Part shown: one piece after another, positions 34,151 through 45,903 of the stretch
Layout of the letters: each line of letters opens with the position of its first letter
How positions within the stretch are numbered: the first letter of the stretch is position 1
Source: Trachythela sp. YZ-2020
Taxonomy: Eukaryota; Cnidaria; Anthozoa; Malacalcyonacea; Clavulariidae
Reading direction: 5' to 3'
Length of the DNA: 64,000 bases
Assembly (NCBI GenBank): GCA_016169945.1
Contig: JADLSH010000153.1
Location: 186,001 to 250,000, forward strand
The notes under the pieces: generated by a model
The model's database searches: none
Told to the model about the DNA's origin: nothing
What the model saw: the letters and a program-made list of their open reading frames with translations, nothing else
Program-made: the position numbers and the translations under genes

Positions 34151-37100
34151 CTATGAAAGAATGATGTAATCTAAACTAATGAATGCGTGAGTATTGATTA
34201 TCATGCGCAGGTCCACGGAGGCTCTTTTCCACTGTAATTGGCTAGCTAATGTATTTACGGACGTTTTATCCCTTGCTACACCGAAATACTTTCCCCCTAA
34301 ACGCCAATCTCGACGATAAAGTGTTTTCACTCCTTTTTAGGTTACCCAAACGCAAACCGTGAACGCGCTTGTAATGGACCATTCCCCTATTAGACTAACT
34401 TTTGAACTAGGAAATTGTATCAGTGCAGCTGGAAAGAGCATCCTAAGTTTAGTAAAATTGCAAGGTTTGGTTGCGAAATGTCGTAAAATGTGAAAAATAT
34501 AGCGCTGTGAAGTTTGTAAATTTTGTATATTTTTTATACACTTTTTTAAAAGTGGTAACCGTTTTGCGTGCGTAATACAAAAATATACAAAATGTACCAA
34601 ATTCACAGCGCTATATTTTCCACATTTTACAACATTTCGCAACCAAACTTTGCAATTTTACTAAACTTAGGATGCTCTTTCCAGCTGTACTGATACAATT
34701 TCCTAGTTCAAAAGTTAGTTTAATAGGGTAATGTCCATTTTATTTTATTGTGAGTGAGATGGACGGGAAGTATTAACAGGTTTTGCAACCCAGTGGACAA
34801 AGGTTCCGAGGGTTTGTTAGTGAAGGTTAGTGCCTAATGGTGGGTACCCGAAGAAAAACCTCGAAGTACAGGAGAGAACCAACCAATCTCAACTTACATG
34901 AGTTAATCAACCACAAGGACGACCCAACCGAAGAAATTCCTGCCCTCGACCTGCTGTATGGCCTGCTTAACTCAGAGCTAAGCGTCTGCGCGCTAACCGC
35001 ATCTCCCACCCATGCTTCCCACATGTTGATTTCATTACCTGTGTGACTGCATCAAGCACTCCGTATCCAGACCATCCGAGGAGAGCGTAGGAATTACGGA
35101 ATTTACCCTTCAATGGATTTCTGGCTCCAAACCTCTTCAAGGCATCATAAGCAGCATTAGTCATTCTTGCAGCAGAGGCGTCTTGAACAGCAACTAACAC
35201 CAACTTTCTAGATATGAATTTGGAAAGATTACGGTATTATAATAGCGTGAACCATTTTCAACGTCTAATAAAAAGTTGTATTTTGAAACCAGTCATATAT
35301 AGCGGTTTTCCTATCATTTTGAAGGCCATTAATCATGCATAAGTCGAAGAGACATCTTAACTGTTCGTTCTCGAAGGTCGTCGGTTTCGTATGAACTAAA
35401 CTGTGACTAACCCCCCCCCCTCATAGAGTAATTTGTCATTTCACATTGTTACCATGGAAACAATGAAAAAGTATATAGTTTTTTCGCAATGTGAGAGTGA
35501 GTATTTGAACCTGGGAGTTTAGTAAATCGTAAAGTATTTTTTTTTATTGTTTACATGGCGTATTTTTTATTTATTTTTCTCCCATTAATATTTACAAGAG
35601 TAGTAATGTATAAGTAAGATAAGGCCTGGAGGTCTACTAAAAACGTAAACAGGCTTTTGAACTAGTAAGACCCCTAGTTTCTAAAAAATTAGGAATGAAA
35701 TTATTTATGCAGTCATAGGCATAGGGAACAATTTCAAGTTGGAGGGACACTTCGTCTTAAGGGCACCTCTTGTATTAGAAAAGGGCACTTTTTCCATTGT
35801 TTCAGCTGGAGAAAAGGGCATTTTGAAGAAAACGTGGGGGGGGGGCACTGTTTACAATCAAATACTACAAAAATTATATAATAACTGACACCCATATCCA
35901 AAATTAGTACTAAAGCTATTTTTTATATAAGGAGAGTAATTACACTATTTGTTATAAGCTGTCTGTTACAATTTGAGATTTCTTTAATTTGTTTTTAAAG
36001 ACAATGAATTAATTGATAGATTTTAAAGAATTTCAAGTTTATTTGAAATATCAACCGCTTTACTTATAAAAGAATGATTGACATAATTTGTTCTTTCATA
36101 CATTTTGTGAAGATTGGAAGCATTTCTTGTCTAGTAATGATGAATATCGCTATTGTTTACAAATAAATTGTTAAATATGGCTGGTAAATATTCTGTACTA
36201 TTGAGTATTGTGGTAACGAAACATGAATAAGAGAGTTAAATAATCATTGATTTTCAAATCTTGAAAAATTCACTGCGATCAAATCAATGACATTAATATT
36301 TTTTTGGTGTACTTATTAACTTCTGAATTCGGTTTGAATTTGTATTGAACCATTAAAAGCTTGATTGTTAGAATATGGCGAATGACGCAAAATTACGTTG
36401 TAAGAAGTTAAGTTATACGGATACCTTCGTCAGGGTTCCTAACGGACCGGTCATTAATAATGGGAGGGGGGGCGGTGGGTGAGAAATTCCCAACATTTCA
36501 CTTTTTCTAGAGACCGCCACCAACAGCAAGACATTTATTTTCAAGACACCCCCGAATTCCATATCGAATATTTCAGAGCCCCCCCCCCCCATTTCAAGCT
36601 TTACACAAGCTATATTTTTAACTAGAAATACATGCATGCAGAACCCCTCGCCCATTTGAACCAAACAATTTACTCCCCAAAAGTTATTGTCCCCGAGCCG
36701 GCGCGAAGCGCCGTGCGAGGGTACTAATTCCGCTCGGATATTTACACCCGGGTATGTGAAAACATAGCGGAATCCAAAGTCGTCCGCCGCGATGCCATGG
36801 ACGGTTCAGGGTTTTCTACGTTATACGCATGCGCGAGTCAGGTCGAGAGAAACATACGGATAAACATTTAAAGATTTACGGATAAATATTTTGTTAATAT
36901 ATGCATCAAAAATGATTTTTAATACTCGGGCTATTGGAAAAACATACCGATGAATAGAGTCTTCAAAAGAAGATAAACGAGAAACAGTCAAATGGCTGAA
37001 AAAAGCACACTTTTGAAGTGTTTTAAACGGGTAAGTGTCTATTTTGCATATTTTAGTTTGTGGATTTGCAAAAGCGTATGTCACTCTGTGAGGTTATTAA

Positions 37101-40100
37101 TATAATATCGATTAAACCTAAAAGGTATTTTAGCAAGTTTAAATTTGAATTTTGAGGAAACAACGTAATGTCAGAAACTATTTTAAAGATAAATTTAAAA
37201 AATTATACTGTCAAAAAACAGTTGAAGTTTTCTGAATATTTTTGACGTTTTTATGAAATGTCTAAGGTTAAATTTTACAGCAAACCAAAGCTAAAAGAGT
37301 ACGTAATAACATATCTACTTTATATAGTGGGGCAATTCATAAGTTTATAGCTAAAAGTACAAATATTATATTACTATTTTATCATTTTGTACCAAAAGTA
37401 AAAAATTGCGTGTTGCTATGGTTACAAATTACAATGATTGACGGAATACTTCATGTTACTATAAATTTTGGGAAGTATGTTCCTGAGTTCGAATAGGCGA
37501 GGGTATTCTGCATGAGTGTATTTCTAGTAATATGAAGTACTGAGTCGACGAATGTAACCATGGTAACACGCAACATTGTATATTTTTTAAATTTTAATTA
37601 GTACAAAATATTGTTTTGTTTTTAACTATAAAATTATTAATTGCCAACTATATAAAGTGGGTATATGCTATTATGTACTCTTTTAGCTTTGATTTACTGT
37701 AACATTCAACCTTAGACGTTCACAAAACGTTTCGAAATATTCAAAAAACTTCAACTGCTTTTCGAGGAGTATTTTTATACTTCGCACTTGCTTTTGCAAT
37801 GAAGTTTTTGAGATTTAATGTTTTTTATTTTTCTATAACATATTTGAATCGATACTAAAATGCTCAGTTAACGATCAATCAATGTTGTATTGACCACGCA
37901 GAATGATCTACACATTTTCAAATTCACAAACTATACTGCATGCTATGTTAAAAAATCGGCAAAGCAAACATGCAAAATAGACACTTGCCTGTTTAAAACG
38001 CTCCTTTTTCGGTCTTTCGACTGTTTTTCCTCTTGTTAATTTGTCCTCTAAGTAATTTTCATTTATCCTGTTTACTTACATAGAGACTTACTTATAAAAT
38101 GAGTGCAAAACTATTTTTGAAAAAAGTTTGCAAAATGGTCTGATGGAAGTCTTCTCTCGGCTTGAACTTGCGCATGCGCATAACTTACAAAACCGTCCCG
38201 TCCATGACAAAAAAAAATGGCGGACGACTTTGCATTCCACAATGTTTTCACATACCCGGGTGTAAATCTCCGAGCGGAATTAGTACCCTCGCACGGCGCT
38301 TCGCGCCGGCTCGGGAATAAACATATTACAGTCAAATCCTGCATTCTGTTGCGAGCAACATTGCAATATTGTCACGCATTTTGATTGGGAGATTGTTCTA
38401 AGCAATTTGCAACCGATGCGAACAAATTGCAAAGTGAAATTCACGACCAGGTTTGTAAACAAAGCCTCTGATTGGCCACTAACAAAAAAGAAGCCAATAA
38501 AATGCTCCGAGCATACTTTGCCTGCCGCGACCCAATGTTTCAGATTAACCCCCAAAGCAGGAAAAAATTGCACTTTTATTTTTTACTCTACCTCGTGCCA
38601 GACGATTTTACTCTATACACACAAGACAATTTTACTTGTCGAAGAGACCCCTCTGGGTGAACAGCAGTTATCTCTCTTTACCCATCAAGCCCAAAGCGGT
38701 CCTTTTATTATTTTATTCTGTCTTAAATCTTAATGTAACCACCAAGTCTAATATACCATAATATGGGTAATACTAAACAGGAACATGTTATATCCACAAG
38801 GATTATGGACAGTGTGAAGTATGTATAGTGCATGTATATTGTATGTATATGAGTATGAAGTCATCTATTTTGCATCTATTGATGTATGCTACATGGTCAA
38901 TTTCTTGCCGTATGGTTTCAGCAAAACACTTCAAGTAGCCCCCTGGCACATATTTTTGGGTTTGAGGCCGCCCCCACTCAGGCTAAAAATAATTGAGACC
39001 GCCCCCCTTTTCTCACCTACCATCCCCCCTCCCATTATTAATGACCGGTCCCTAAACAGGAATTATATAATTATACTCAATTGAGAGTAGAGTTGAAATG
39101 AACTTATCCAATATCGGGTAAATAGTATATATAGACTAATGCTAAAATATTTCTTAAATGAAAGACCAATGTGTAAGTTAAAGGATCTTAAACTTCAATA
39201 TGATGAGATGGCACAGCCGAGTAATTTCAATGTAAAACCAACACTTAACCAACTACCGTCCGCCACTGAAAATAATCTTCCCTTCGCATGGAGCATAATA
39301 ACTAGATGGATTGGAAATATGTTGCTTTGTCGTCATGTGAATGTTTTGTATATATATCAAGCGATGCCCCCGATGACGTACAATTAATAAATGTTATGCA
39401 ATCGCAAATGCGGTGTAGTAAATCATTTCACTAGCAACAAAATATGCAATCAATACAGAATATAATCCATTTTTGGGGATGAACAATTTAAAAACATGAC
39501 AAGTTTTACCTGGGTGGTATTTTGTGTAGATGCCAAATCAAGCCATTATGTGCTTTACCATTGCCGTAAGTATCAAATGAATTGCTTGATTCAACAACCC
39601 CTGGAGAAAGAAAAATAAACTGAGCATTTCTCAAAAAGCGAAGCGAGGGAATCGGATGAGGATGGTTTATACCTAGGTTTATACCCCGCATAATATATGT
39701 TTATCAGCTGACGTTGGAGTATCCAAATTCCAGCAAATTATGCCCCTTACTGTTAAATTCAAATGGTGAAAAGTCTGGACTTAAGGTGGCTCCATTTCTG
39801 TTTTTAGAAAGTGGAAAATTTACGATTAGGTTCAAAGTTTTTAAACAATCATTACTTGTTGAAAAACAAAGTGTCAGTTTTAATGCTGCCGTTGCTATGG
39901 CAACCATGATGTTTAATTATGGCCGATACAAAGATTACCCACAGGTTTTCTTAAAGTGTCTGAAAGGGAAATAATAAAGGGAATTTGAAGGACAGTGAAT
40001 ATAAAAGTTGAATGGGATAGCCAGGATTAAAAAAATGGCTTCTCATGATTTCCAAACATTGCCATGTTGCTAGCATATTCTCTGTCTATATATATATATA

Positions 40101-41502
40101 TACCTGTATTCCCGTTGACAACAACAACATTGTAACCACGCCCGTGTTTGGAGTTGTCTTTTCCGTTAACACGTATGATGGCGCGACCACAGCCCGTTTT
40201 GCCCGGATCATCACAACCTTCACTTCTTATGTAGATTGCCAGGCGCTTGTCCGCTGCAACATCAAATAAAGTGTGAATGGTAGAAAAATCTTTATCTATA
40301 AACAAGGTCTTTGCAGATTGGGGCTTAACTCGCATAAAACGGATCTGATTTAACTCCAGTTACTTAAGCCCCAACATTTGAGAAATGGATTATCGAAAAT
40401 CTCACACATCATTTTCACATGTTAAATTCGGTGTGGAATTTGAACATTTCATGTGTGAAAATGCACATTTCATAATATGTGAAATTCAAAATTTTCCCAT
40501 GTTTTCCTATGGCGTGTATACATTCCTTGATAAATTTCAGGATGTTGCATGGAAGCTCCTTAAGCAAAGGAACGTTGACCAGTTGCACTTTTAGGATTGT
40601 CATCCCATGAGTGGCAATTTCAAAAACGAGTAGAAAGGCTATGAATTGATGACTTTTTACACAATTTATCACTATAGGATGGTCTGGCGTAAAGTTAATT
40701 TACATATTTATACGTCATAGCAGCGCATGCGAGATATAGTAGATAAACTGTAGACTATCGACTTGTAGCAATGTTAGTTGCCGTAAACGTCCACTTCCGT
40801 TATCAAGTGTTATCGTATTTCCTCGATTTATTTACATTACTCCTGTACAGGGGCGGATTAGCACCATCAGTGGGATTGGGCTTTAACGCATAAGGGCCCC
40901 CCTTTTTGACGTCATTGAAACAAAAAGATTGACTGTGATATATGCCCCGGTAGTCTGCTTCTCCTATATCTATTCATTAAAACTGTAATATTTTGTTAAG
41001 ACGTTTACAATGTAGCAGTGGCGGCGGACGATTACATCGGTTAGGGGGTTAGAGAAACTCTAGGGGGGTCCGGGAAAATTTTGAAATCCGCAGTCTCGGA
41101 AATGGCATTTCCTGCGTTCTGGGGAAGATCTGACATGCATACACCAGCTAGGGCATTTTGCATGGTAGTGAAGAATAACTAAATAAAAAAAGAAATATGC
41201 TAGTTAACTACGATGTTGTATTTTGGTATTTTTTTACAAAGGTGTGATGGCTGTCTTGAGATTTTGTCTGTCTTTGTGTGCAGTATGAAATCAAGGACCC
41301 TCAATTGTAGAAAAGCGGGGGCCCACCGGGGCATCGCCCGGTAGCCCGGTGGGTTAATTCGCCCCTGCTCCTGTAACGCTCGTGTAATATCCTATATATA
41401 CAGTTACATGCGGTAGTTACGTCTCGATATCTTACCTTGTGTTTGATAACCAAAACAAGCCAAAATCGCAATACACAAGAAAATATTCATACCGAGTTTC
41501 AT
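34151..41502 (-). CDS. Secreted ILEI/PANDER-domain (FAM3-like) protein
   Basis: Four exons are secure: 41436-41502, 40104-40253, 39510-39600 and 35039-35207, all with AG/GT borders and matching phases (1,1,2,0). A fifth (34151-34231, 26 codons and TAG) is tentative. Exon 1 encodes a signal peptide (MKLGMNIFLCIAILACFG, cleavage near residue 23). The mature part is an ILEI/PANDER fold: CGRAIIRVNG, GYNVVVVNGNTG, SSNSFDTYGN, LIWHLHKIPPRKLVLVAVQD (about 93-112), ARMTNAAYDALKRFGA, NSYALLGWSGYG. FAM3 cytokine-like proteins and the N-termini of CEMIP-type proteins share this domain. A single-domain protein of about 185 residues is close to FAM3 length. A SINE lies about ten bases inside intron 4 and another lies about 50 bp upstream of the start codon. 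The domain call is firm; the C-terminus is not. Confidence 0.85.
34375..34736. repeat. Near-perfect palindrome, arms about 165 bp
   Basis: The left arm (GGACCATTCCCCTATTAGAC through AGCTGGAAAGAGCATCCTAA to ATATAGCGCTGTGAA) is mirrored by the right arm (TTCACAGCGCTATATTTTCC through TTAGGATGCTCTTTCCAGCT to TTAATAGGGTAATGTCC). The loop is about 30-40 bp and AT-rich. It is in the last intron of the FAM3-like gene. It is probably a foldback/MITE element; the ORF across it is a by-product. Confidence 0.75.
34745..35027 (-). mobile_element. tRNA-derived SINE next to a splice donor
   Basis: On the minus strand it begins GTGGGAAGCATGGGTGGGAG, with the A-box-like GCGGTTAGCGCGC and B-box-like GGTCGAGGGC. 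The body is shared with the SINE at 22085-22372 (TCATGTAAGTTGAGATTG, TTCTCTCCTGTACTTCGAGG). Its 5' end lies about ten bases downstream of the donor of exon 4 of the FAM3-like gene. Confidence 0.75.
35208..36433. other. Intron sequence, no gene seen
   Basis: Part of intron 3 of the FAM3-like gene. It has homopolymer runs at about 35411-35420 (C) and 35837-35846 (G). No exon or element boundary was clear. Confidence 0.5.
36434..39060. mobile_element. TIR-bounded composite element
   Basis: The left end GGTTCCTAACGGACCGGTCA (then TTAATAATGGGAGGGG) is mirrored by CCCTCCCATTATTAATGACC then GGTCCCTAAACAGG at the right. The 2.6 kb between them includes the large palindrome at 36692-38315, which looks like a later insertion. 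There is no recognisable transposase. It is in intron 3 of the FAM3-like gene. Confidence 0.6.
36692..38315. repeat. 1.6 kb palindromic (foldback) element
   Basis: The ends CCCGAGCCGGCGCGAAGCGC and GCGCTTCGCGCCGGCTCGGG are perfect inverse copies. The mirror relation continues inward, for example TCCGCTCGGATATTTACACC against GGTGTAAATCTCCGAGCGGA, AAGTGTCTATTTTGCAT near 37032 against ATGCAAAATAGACACTT near 37969, and CTAAAAGAGTACGTAATA against TATTATGTACTCTTTTAG. The centre lies near 37500. No transposase is seen; short ORFs are in both arms. Confidence 0.8.
40852..41372. mobile_element. Repeat with CAGGGGCG ends
   Basis: It begins CAGGGGCGGATTAGCACC and ends GGTTAATTCGCCCCTG, an inverted pair. 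The middle has the GAAATCCGCAGTCTCGGAAA / TGGCATTTCCTGCG module also seen at 6865 and 17930. It lies in intron 1 of the FAM3-like gene. Non-coding. Confidence 0.6.
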
Positions 41503-41550
41503 ATTCTCTACATCAATTTAAAAATAGAAGGAAGAATCTTAGATTGTATT

Positions 41551-41885
41551 GGGGCTTCGGTGGCGCAGTCGTCAGAGCAAGCGCCTTTCACCTCTGAGTC
41601 TTGAGTTCGATTCGCGCTGAGGACTTTACTCTTCACACTCATGTGAAAAGAATAAGTCAACGCTCTGCCGAAAGTCGTGGGTTTTCTCCGAGCACTCCGG
41701 TTTCCTCCCATAGGGAAAGTTGACTGGGTGGGTTAGGATATACAGATTAGGAAAGTAATATCACAATTGTTGTAAAAATAGATAATGTAGTCTAAGTACA
41801 TAATATAGGTAAGCGAGATATTTGATGTAATCGGTCACTGAAAAGCTCCAACGGGGAGTGAGCTGAATAATGTATGTATGTGTGT
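41551..41885 (+). mobile_element. tRNA-derived SINE upstream of the FAM3-like gene
   Basis: It begins GGGGCTTCGGTGGCGCAGTC, with an A box (TGGCGCAGTCGT) and a B box (GAGTTCGATTCGC) about 35 bases on. It then has the non-tRNA body GTGGGTTTTCTCCGAGCACT / CCGGTTTCCTCCC common to invertebrate SINEs. It sits about 50 bp upstream of the FAM3-like start codon and is transcribed away from it. Confidence 0.8.
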
Positions 41886-42169
41886 ATTATAATTCTCAAA
41901 CCTTAAAAAGAGAAGATAATAGGTACTCTCTATATCAGCCAGTGGGTGCCGAACACACAACAATGAAAATGTAGACAAAACGCCTAATATTTGGATGGGA
42001 ATTCCTTATCACAGTGTAGAAAGGTAAGAGAGAATCTAATTAATAGTGGGTTAAGAAAAAATCATGATACAGATTCTGTGAATTTTAACATTTTTATAGA
42101 CATTGATGAACATTATGAACAAATTTCATACTTTCTTACGAAAAAGGCCATTCTTATTCTGTACCTAGC

Positions 42170-42695
42170 AACTAACGCCTTGTAACTAAGACCTTGTAAC
42201 TAGCACCTCGTAATTTTGGCCTTGTAACTAGCATCTCGTAATTGTGGCCTTGTAACTATAGTTTGTGACTAAGGCTTTGTAACTATGGGCTTGTGAATAT
42301 GGCCATATAACTAAGACTTTGTAATTATGGCCTTGTAACATGGCCTTGTAACTAAGGCCTTGTAACTAATGTCTTATAAGTATGGTCTTTTAACTAATGT
42401 CTTGTAACTAAGGTCCAGTAGCTAAGGTCTTGTAAATAAGGTCTTGTCACTATGCCCTTATAATCATAGTCTTGTAACAAAGGTCTTGTAATTGTAGCCT
42501 TGTAACTATGGCCTTGTAATAACAGCCTTGTAACTATGGCCTTGTAACTATTGGCATTGCTTTGTAATTATGGCCTTTTAACTATTACGCCTTGTAAGTA
42601 ACGCATTGTATTTATGGCCTTGCAACTTGTAAGTAACTATGACCTAGCAACAAGGGCCTCGTAACTAAGGTCTTGCAAATATGGCGTTGCAATTG
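42170..42695. repeat. Degenerate 15-16 bp minisatellite (CTTGTAACTA)
   Basis: About 35 imperfect units of GCCTTGTAACTATGG or similar, running from CGCCTTGTAACTAAGACC to TCTTGCAAATATGGC. The units vary by substitution and length, so the array is old. A MITE sits at its right end, with one more unit (AAGGCCTTGTATGAG) beyond it, and similar units recur near 44343-44385. Confidence 0.85.
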
Positions 42696-42716
42696 TAGCT
42701 GACGCATTTTTTGTCT

Positions 42717-42895
42717 AAAGCCCGTTTTCCACTAGGCGAATTTGTTCGCGCGAAGCGAAGCGAGAAACAAATTCAGCAATGTGATTGGTTAGCAAAAAAG
42801 CTCTTCGCGGTAATTTTTTTCGCTAACCAATCACGTTGCCGAAATTTGTTTTTCGCTTCGCGCGAACAAATTCACCTAGTGGAAAACGGGCTTAA
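42717..42895. mobile_element. MITE, TAAGCCCGTTTTCCACTAG family, copy 2
   Basis: The ends TAAAGCCCGTTTTCCACTAG and CTAGTGGAAAACGGGCTTAA are perfect inverse copies, with inner GAATTTGTTCGCGCGAAGCG and its inverse. It is the same family as 19110-19254 and is inserted into the end of the minisatellite. Confidence 0.85.
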
Positions 42896-42977
42896 GGCCT
42901 TGTATGAGATGCTTTTCCTTTATTCCAGTTTCATCAGCTGAATGCGAACATGGGTTTAGTCAATTGTCTTCTTATCG

Positions 42978-43885
42978 AGCGGATATAACAGAAATACATG
43001 ATAATAGGGTCTAGACAAAGACTAGCCAAAATTGAAAACGACCAAGAATTAAAAATTGGGGAAACCAATATTAATAGGGTAAAGTGTACAAAAACCCTAG
43101 GTGTAAATGTTGACGAACAATTATCGTGGAAAAACCAGATCGAAAACATAGTTAATAAGGCTTCAAAAGGTATTGGAATGTTACGTCGAATGAAGAAATA
43201 TGTTCCGACACCAATTTTAGAAAACGTTTATAAAGCTATAGTATTGCCTTATTTTGACTATTGCAGTTTAATTTGGGACAACTGTAGTGTTTACCTGCAA
43301 GAAAAATTACAGAAAATGCAAAATAGAGCAGCAAGAGTAATTACGGGGAAACCGTTCGATACAAGAATAAGCGATATGCTAACCGAACTTGGCTGGCAAC
43401 AATTAGCTGAAAGAAGGAGATCTCATAAAATAACATTTATGCATAAAGTTAAAAACAAGCAACTCCCAGACAGCATATCTAGCATGTTTAATATTAATAG
43501 AAACGACAATTACAGCCTACGTAATAATTATGTTGATTTTGCTCTTCCAAAGCAAAAAAAAAAAATTTCACTAAAAAAAGCATAAGTTATTCAGCGGTAA
43601 TTCTGTGGAATAGCCTCCCGAAAGCCGCTAAAGCGAACGGCGTTTCTATTCGGCAAATAAAACAATTCTCTCGAGCCGATTATAACGATGGGACGAAACG
43701 TGTGAACAGTGACTAGAACCTATTTTGTATTTGTTTGTAAATAATTTGACTATTGAGTTAGAATAGTTATAATGCCTTTGTATATAGTTTTTTTATTGTA
43801 TTTCGGTAACGGCCCCTGGAAATCAGATGATATAAGATCTGAAGGGTTACCGTTCTCAAATAAAATTAAATAATAATAAAATAAT
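42978..43885 (+). mobile_element. 5'-truncated non-LTR retrotransposon, copy with long 3' end
   Basis: The coding remnant (42998-43585) holds the RT C-terminus: YMIIGSRQRL at the truncation point, KCTKTLGVNVDEQLSW, YKAIVLPYFDYCSLIWDNCS, MQNRAARVITGK. It is frameshifted near 43560 in an A-run and continues to a stop at 43715-43717 (QFSRADYNDGTKRVNSD). The 3' UTR includes CGGTAACGGCCCCTGGAAAT and ends in a TAATAA-type tail at about 43868-43890. No catalytic RT box is left. Confidence 0.8.
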
Positions 43886-44379
43886 AATATCAAAGTTGGT
43901 GTTTGTAAAGCTGCATGGTCCTCCAGATAAATATGCCAAATGCTAGTTACGAGCGCATCATGCACCTGATCAAAGGGTGAAAAAACGCAAGATTGACGAA
44001 ACTCCAGAAATTGAGAAAGAACAAGCAGCAGCGAAGCAAGTACTCTGGGGATTACTTCAGACACTTTTAATTTTGACTTTTTAATTATGTTGATATTGCT
44101 ATTATTATAGATTAAATTAAAATTTACTTTGTTTAAATTTGTTCATAATACGCAATGTAATATAAAATTTTGTTTCTTTAATTTGAATAAAAATTAAGTC
44201 ATTTAGTGATTTAGCTATGTCTAGGACAAGCATATTAATGTTACGACCGGAGGCCACGCCCAATTTACTTTCACGACTAGTGGCCACACCCATATGACTG
44301 TCATGCCGTCCCCCCACTTTCCTAATTTGCAAAACATCACTGCTTGTAAGTAACTATGACCTTGCAACAAAGGCCTCGT
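43886..44379. other. No intact gene; coding-like fragment
   Basis: At about 43900-44083 a plus-strand frame with one stop reads VKLHGPPDKYAKC, then APDQRVKKRKIDETPEIEKE and QAAAKQVLWGLLQ. It has protein-like composition and a basic nuclear-localisation-like patch, but no start, no acceptor and no recognisable family. It is possibly a pseudogene or transposon remnant. Confidence 0.3.
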
Positions 44380-44490
44380 AGGGTCGCAGTTTGAATTCCT
44401 GCCAGAGGACCTAAGTTGCATTTTTCGCAACTGCTCCTGGCTAGGTCTAAAAAATGTATATAAATTTCCGTTCGAGTATTCCATGCATCT
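44380..44490 (+). mobile_element. SINE fragment
   Basis: GGGTCGCAGTTTGAATTCCT is a B-box-like segment, followed by GCATTTTTCGCAACTGCTCC and TGGCTAGGTC, the body of a common invertebrate tRNA-derived SINE. The A box side is replaced by minisatellite-like units, so the copy is partial. Confidence 0.5.
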
Positions 44491-45242
44491 ACTAACACCT
44501 TCTACTATTAATCCTATCGAACGAGATGCCGAGAAAAATCTTGATATTTAAGAAAGTTAACCAACTTTAAACTATCAGTAAACGAGATTACAATTACATA
44601 TAATACCAGGTCTATAGGTTTAAGTAGTTTTCCAAAAGATGATAGAGAGTTGTGCTCTCAAAAAGTTGTGTGTAAGGCGTTCTATGGTGATGCCTTATCA
44701 TGTGCGTGGTTATGGGAATCACTGTGTTGTTGAAATATCTCGTATAGTGATTTATTATATTCGTTTTACAGATAAGAAGATTTATGAGAGATTTGTGACC
44801 AATCTTATTCTTTATTTTTATCCTCAATTTTACTTTAGGGGCAACGTCCATTTTCAAATTGCCATGCAAGACATCAAATTGACATTTTTGTCTAAGCCTA
44901 CCCACTTATAGCCTTGAAAACGTCAAGCGTGGCATATCTTATAATAAGATATTTTAGAAATATTAATTTTGCCGTGGTAAAAACCCTAAAAACGTCACAG
45001 AATAATAGTTTTGACCCACCTACTCACCCAAAACGTTTTGCGTGGCAACTTGAATATGGACGTGGCCCCTTAGCATTATCAATTTGCACTTCGAGTGCCT
45101 TCCAACGTAGTTCATTTAATACCACTTCATCAGTTACATCAACTGAATCATTGTCCATATCCTTGGTATCACTCGAGCCTCTCTGTCATGCAGTTAAGGT
45201 AGATATTTAAATTGAGCATGGTGTCCACCATGTCCACTGTGC

Positions 45243-45355
45243 CCTCAAGGTGTCCACTACAGCCTATAATTCATGCAAGAACTAAGAAGTAATCTTCAGC
45301 TCAGTTCCACCTGAAGATTGCTTATTGCGTGAAACAGGCTGTAGTGGATACCTTG
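45243..45355. repeat. Short palindromic element
   Basis: CTCAAGGTGTCCACTACAGC and GCTGTAGTGGATACCTTGAG are inverse copies, about 112 bp apart, with inner AATCTTCAG/CTGAAGATT arms. Non-coding hairpin element. Confidence 0.65.
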
Positions 45356-45462
45356 AGATAAGCGAAAACTATATATTTGCTCTATTTATATGATATCGAG
45401 CACTCTTTCGCATTTCGTGAACCAAAACACGCTCATATATATATATATATATATAGTCAAAT

Positions 45463-45506
45463 CTGCAGACATGCATGTTTCGCCGTTCAACGGCTCGTCA
45501 GTGCAG
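45463..45506 (-). ncRNA. Type I hammerhead ribozyme motif, copy A
   Basis: Read on the minus strand: CTGCA (helix I), CTGACGA core, helix II GCCGT-TGA-ACGGC, GAAA core, helix III ACATGCATGT (about 3 bp closed by TGCA), the GTC cleavage triplet, then TGCAG pairing with the first CTGCA. All invariant core bases are present. Cleavage is expected after the C of GTC. Confidence 0.88.
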
Positions 45507-45808
45507 CTTGTAACGCAGTCTAGATGCGAGTGACTTCGTATTTATACACCATACTCTTGCCCTCACCAAGCGCATGTGGTACAATACTCAGACACATGCG
45601 CATCCAGACATGCGTGAAGTGTCTTGGGGCCAGAGTGCTCAAACGACCACAAGGGAAGTGAACCCGAACCGTGTCGATTTCTTATAAATATATATATATA
45701 CGCATGTCTGGATGCGCATGTGTCTGAGTATTGTACCACATGCGCTTGGTGAGGGCAAGAGTATGGTGTATAAATACGAAGTCACTCGCATCTAGACTGC
45801 GTTACAAG

Positions 45809-45852
45809 CTGCACTGACGAGCCGTTGAACGGCGAAACATGCATGTCTGCAG
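45809..45852 (+). ncRNA. Type I hammerhead ribozyme motif, copy B
   Basis: Identical 44-nt motif: helix I CTGCA/TGCAG, CTGACGA, helix II GCCGT/ACGGC, GAAA, helix III ACATGCATGT. Expected cleavage is after position 45847. It is 95 bp upstream of copy C, in tandem with it. Confidence 0.88.
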
Positions 45853-45903
45853 ATTTGACTATATATGCTCCTTCACTTATGCGCATCTAGACTGCGTTAC
45901 AAG

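Noticed and set aside
45025..45190. Minus-strand exon-like frame (VLNELRWKALEVQIDNAKGP) with donor GG|GTGAGT
   Set aside because: The donor end is part of an inverted repeat with 44825-44870 (TGGCAATTTGAAAATGGACG), and no partner exon was found.
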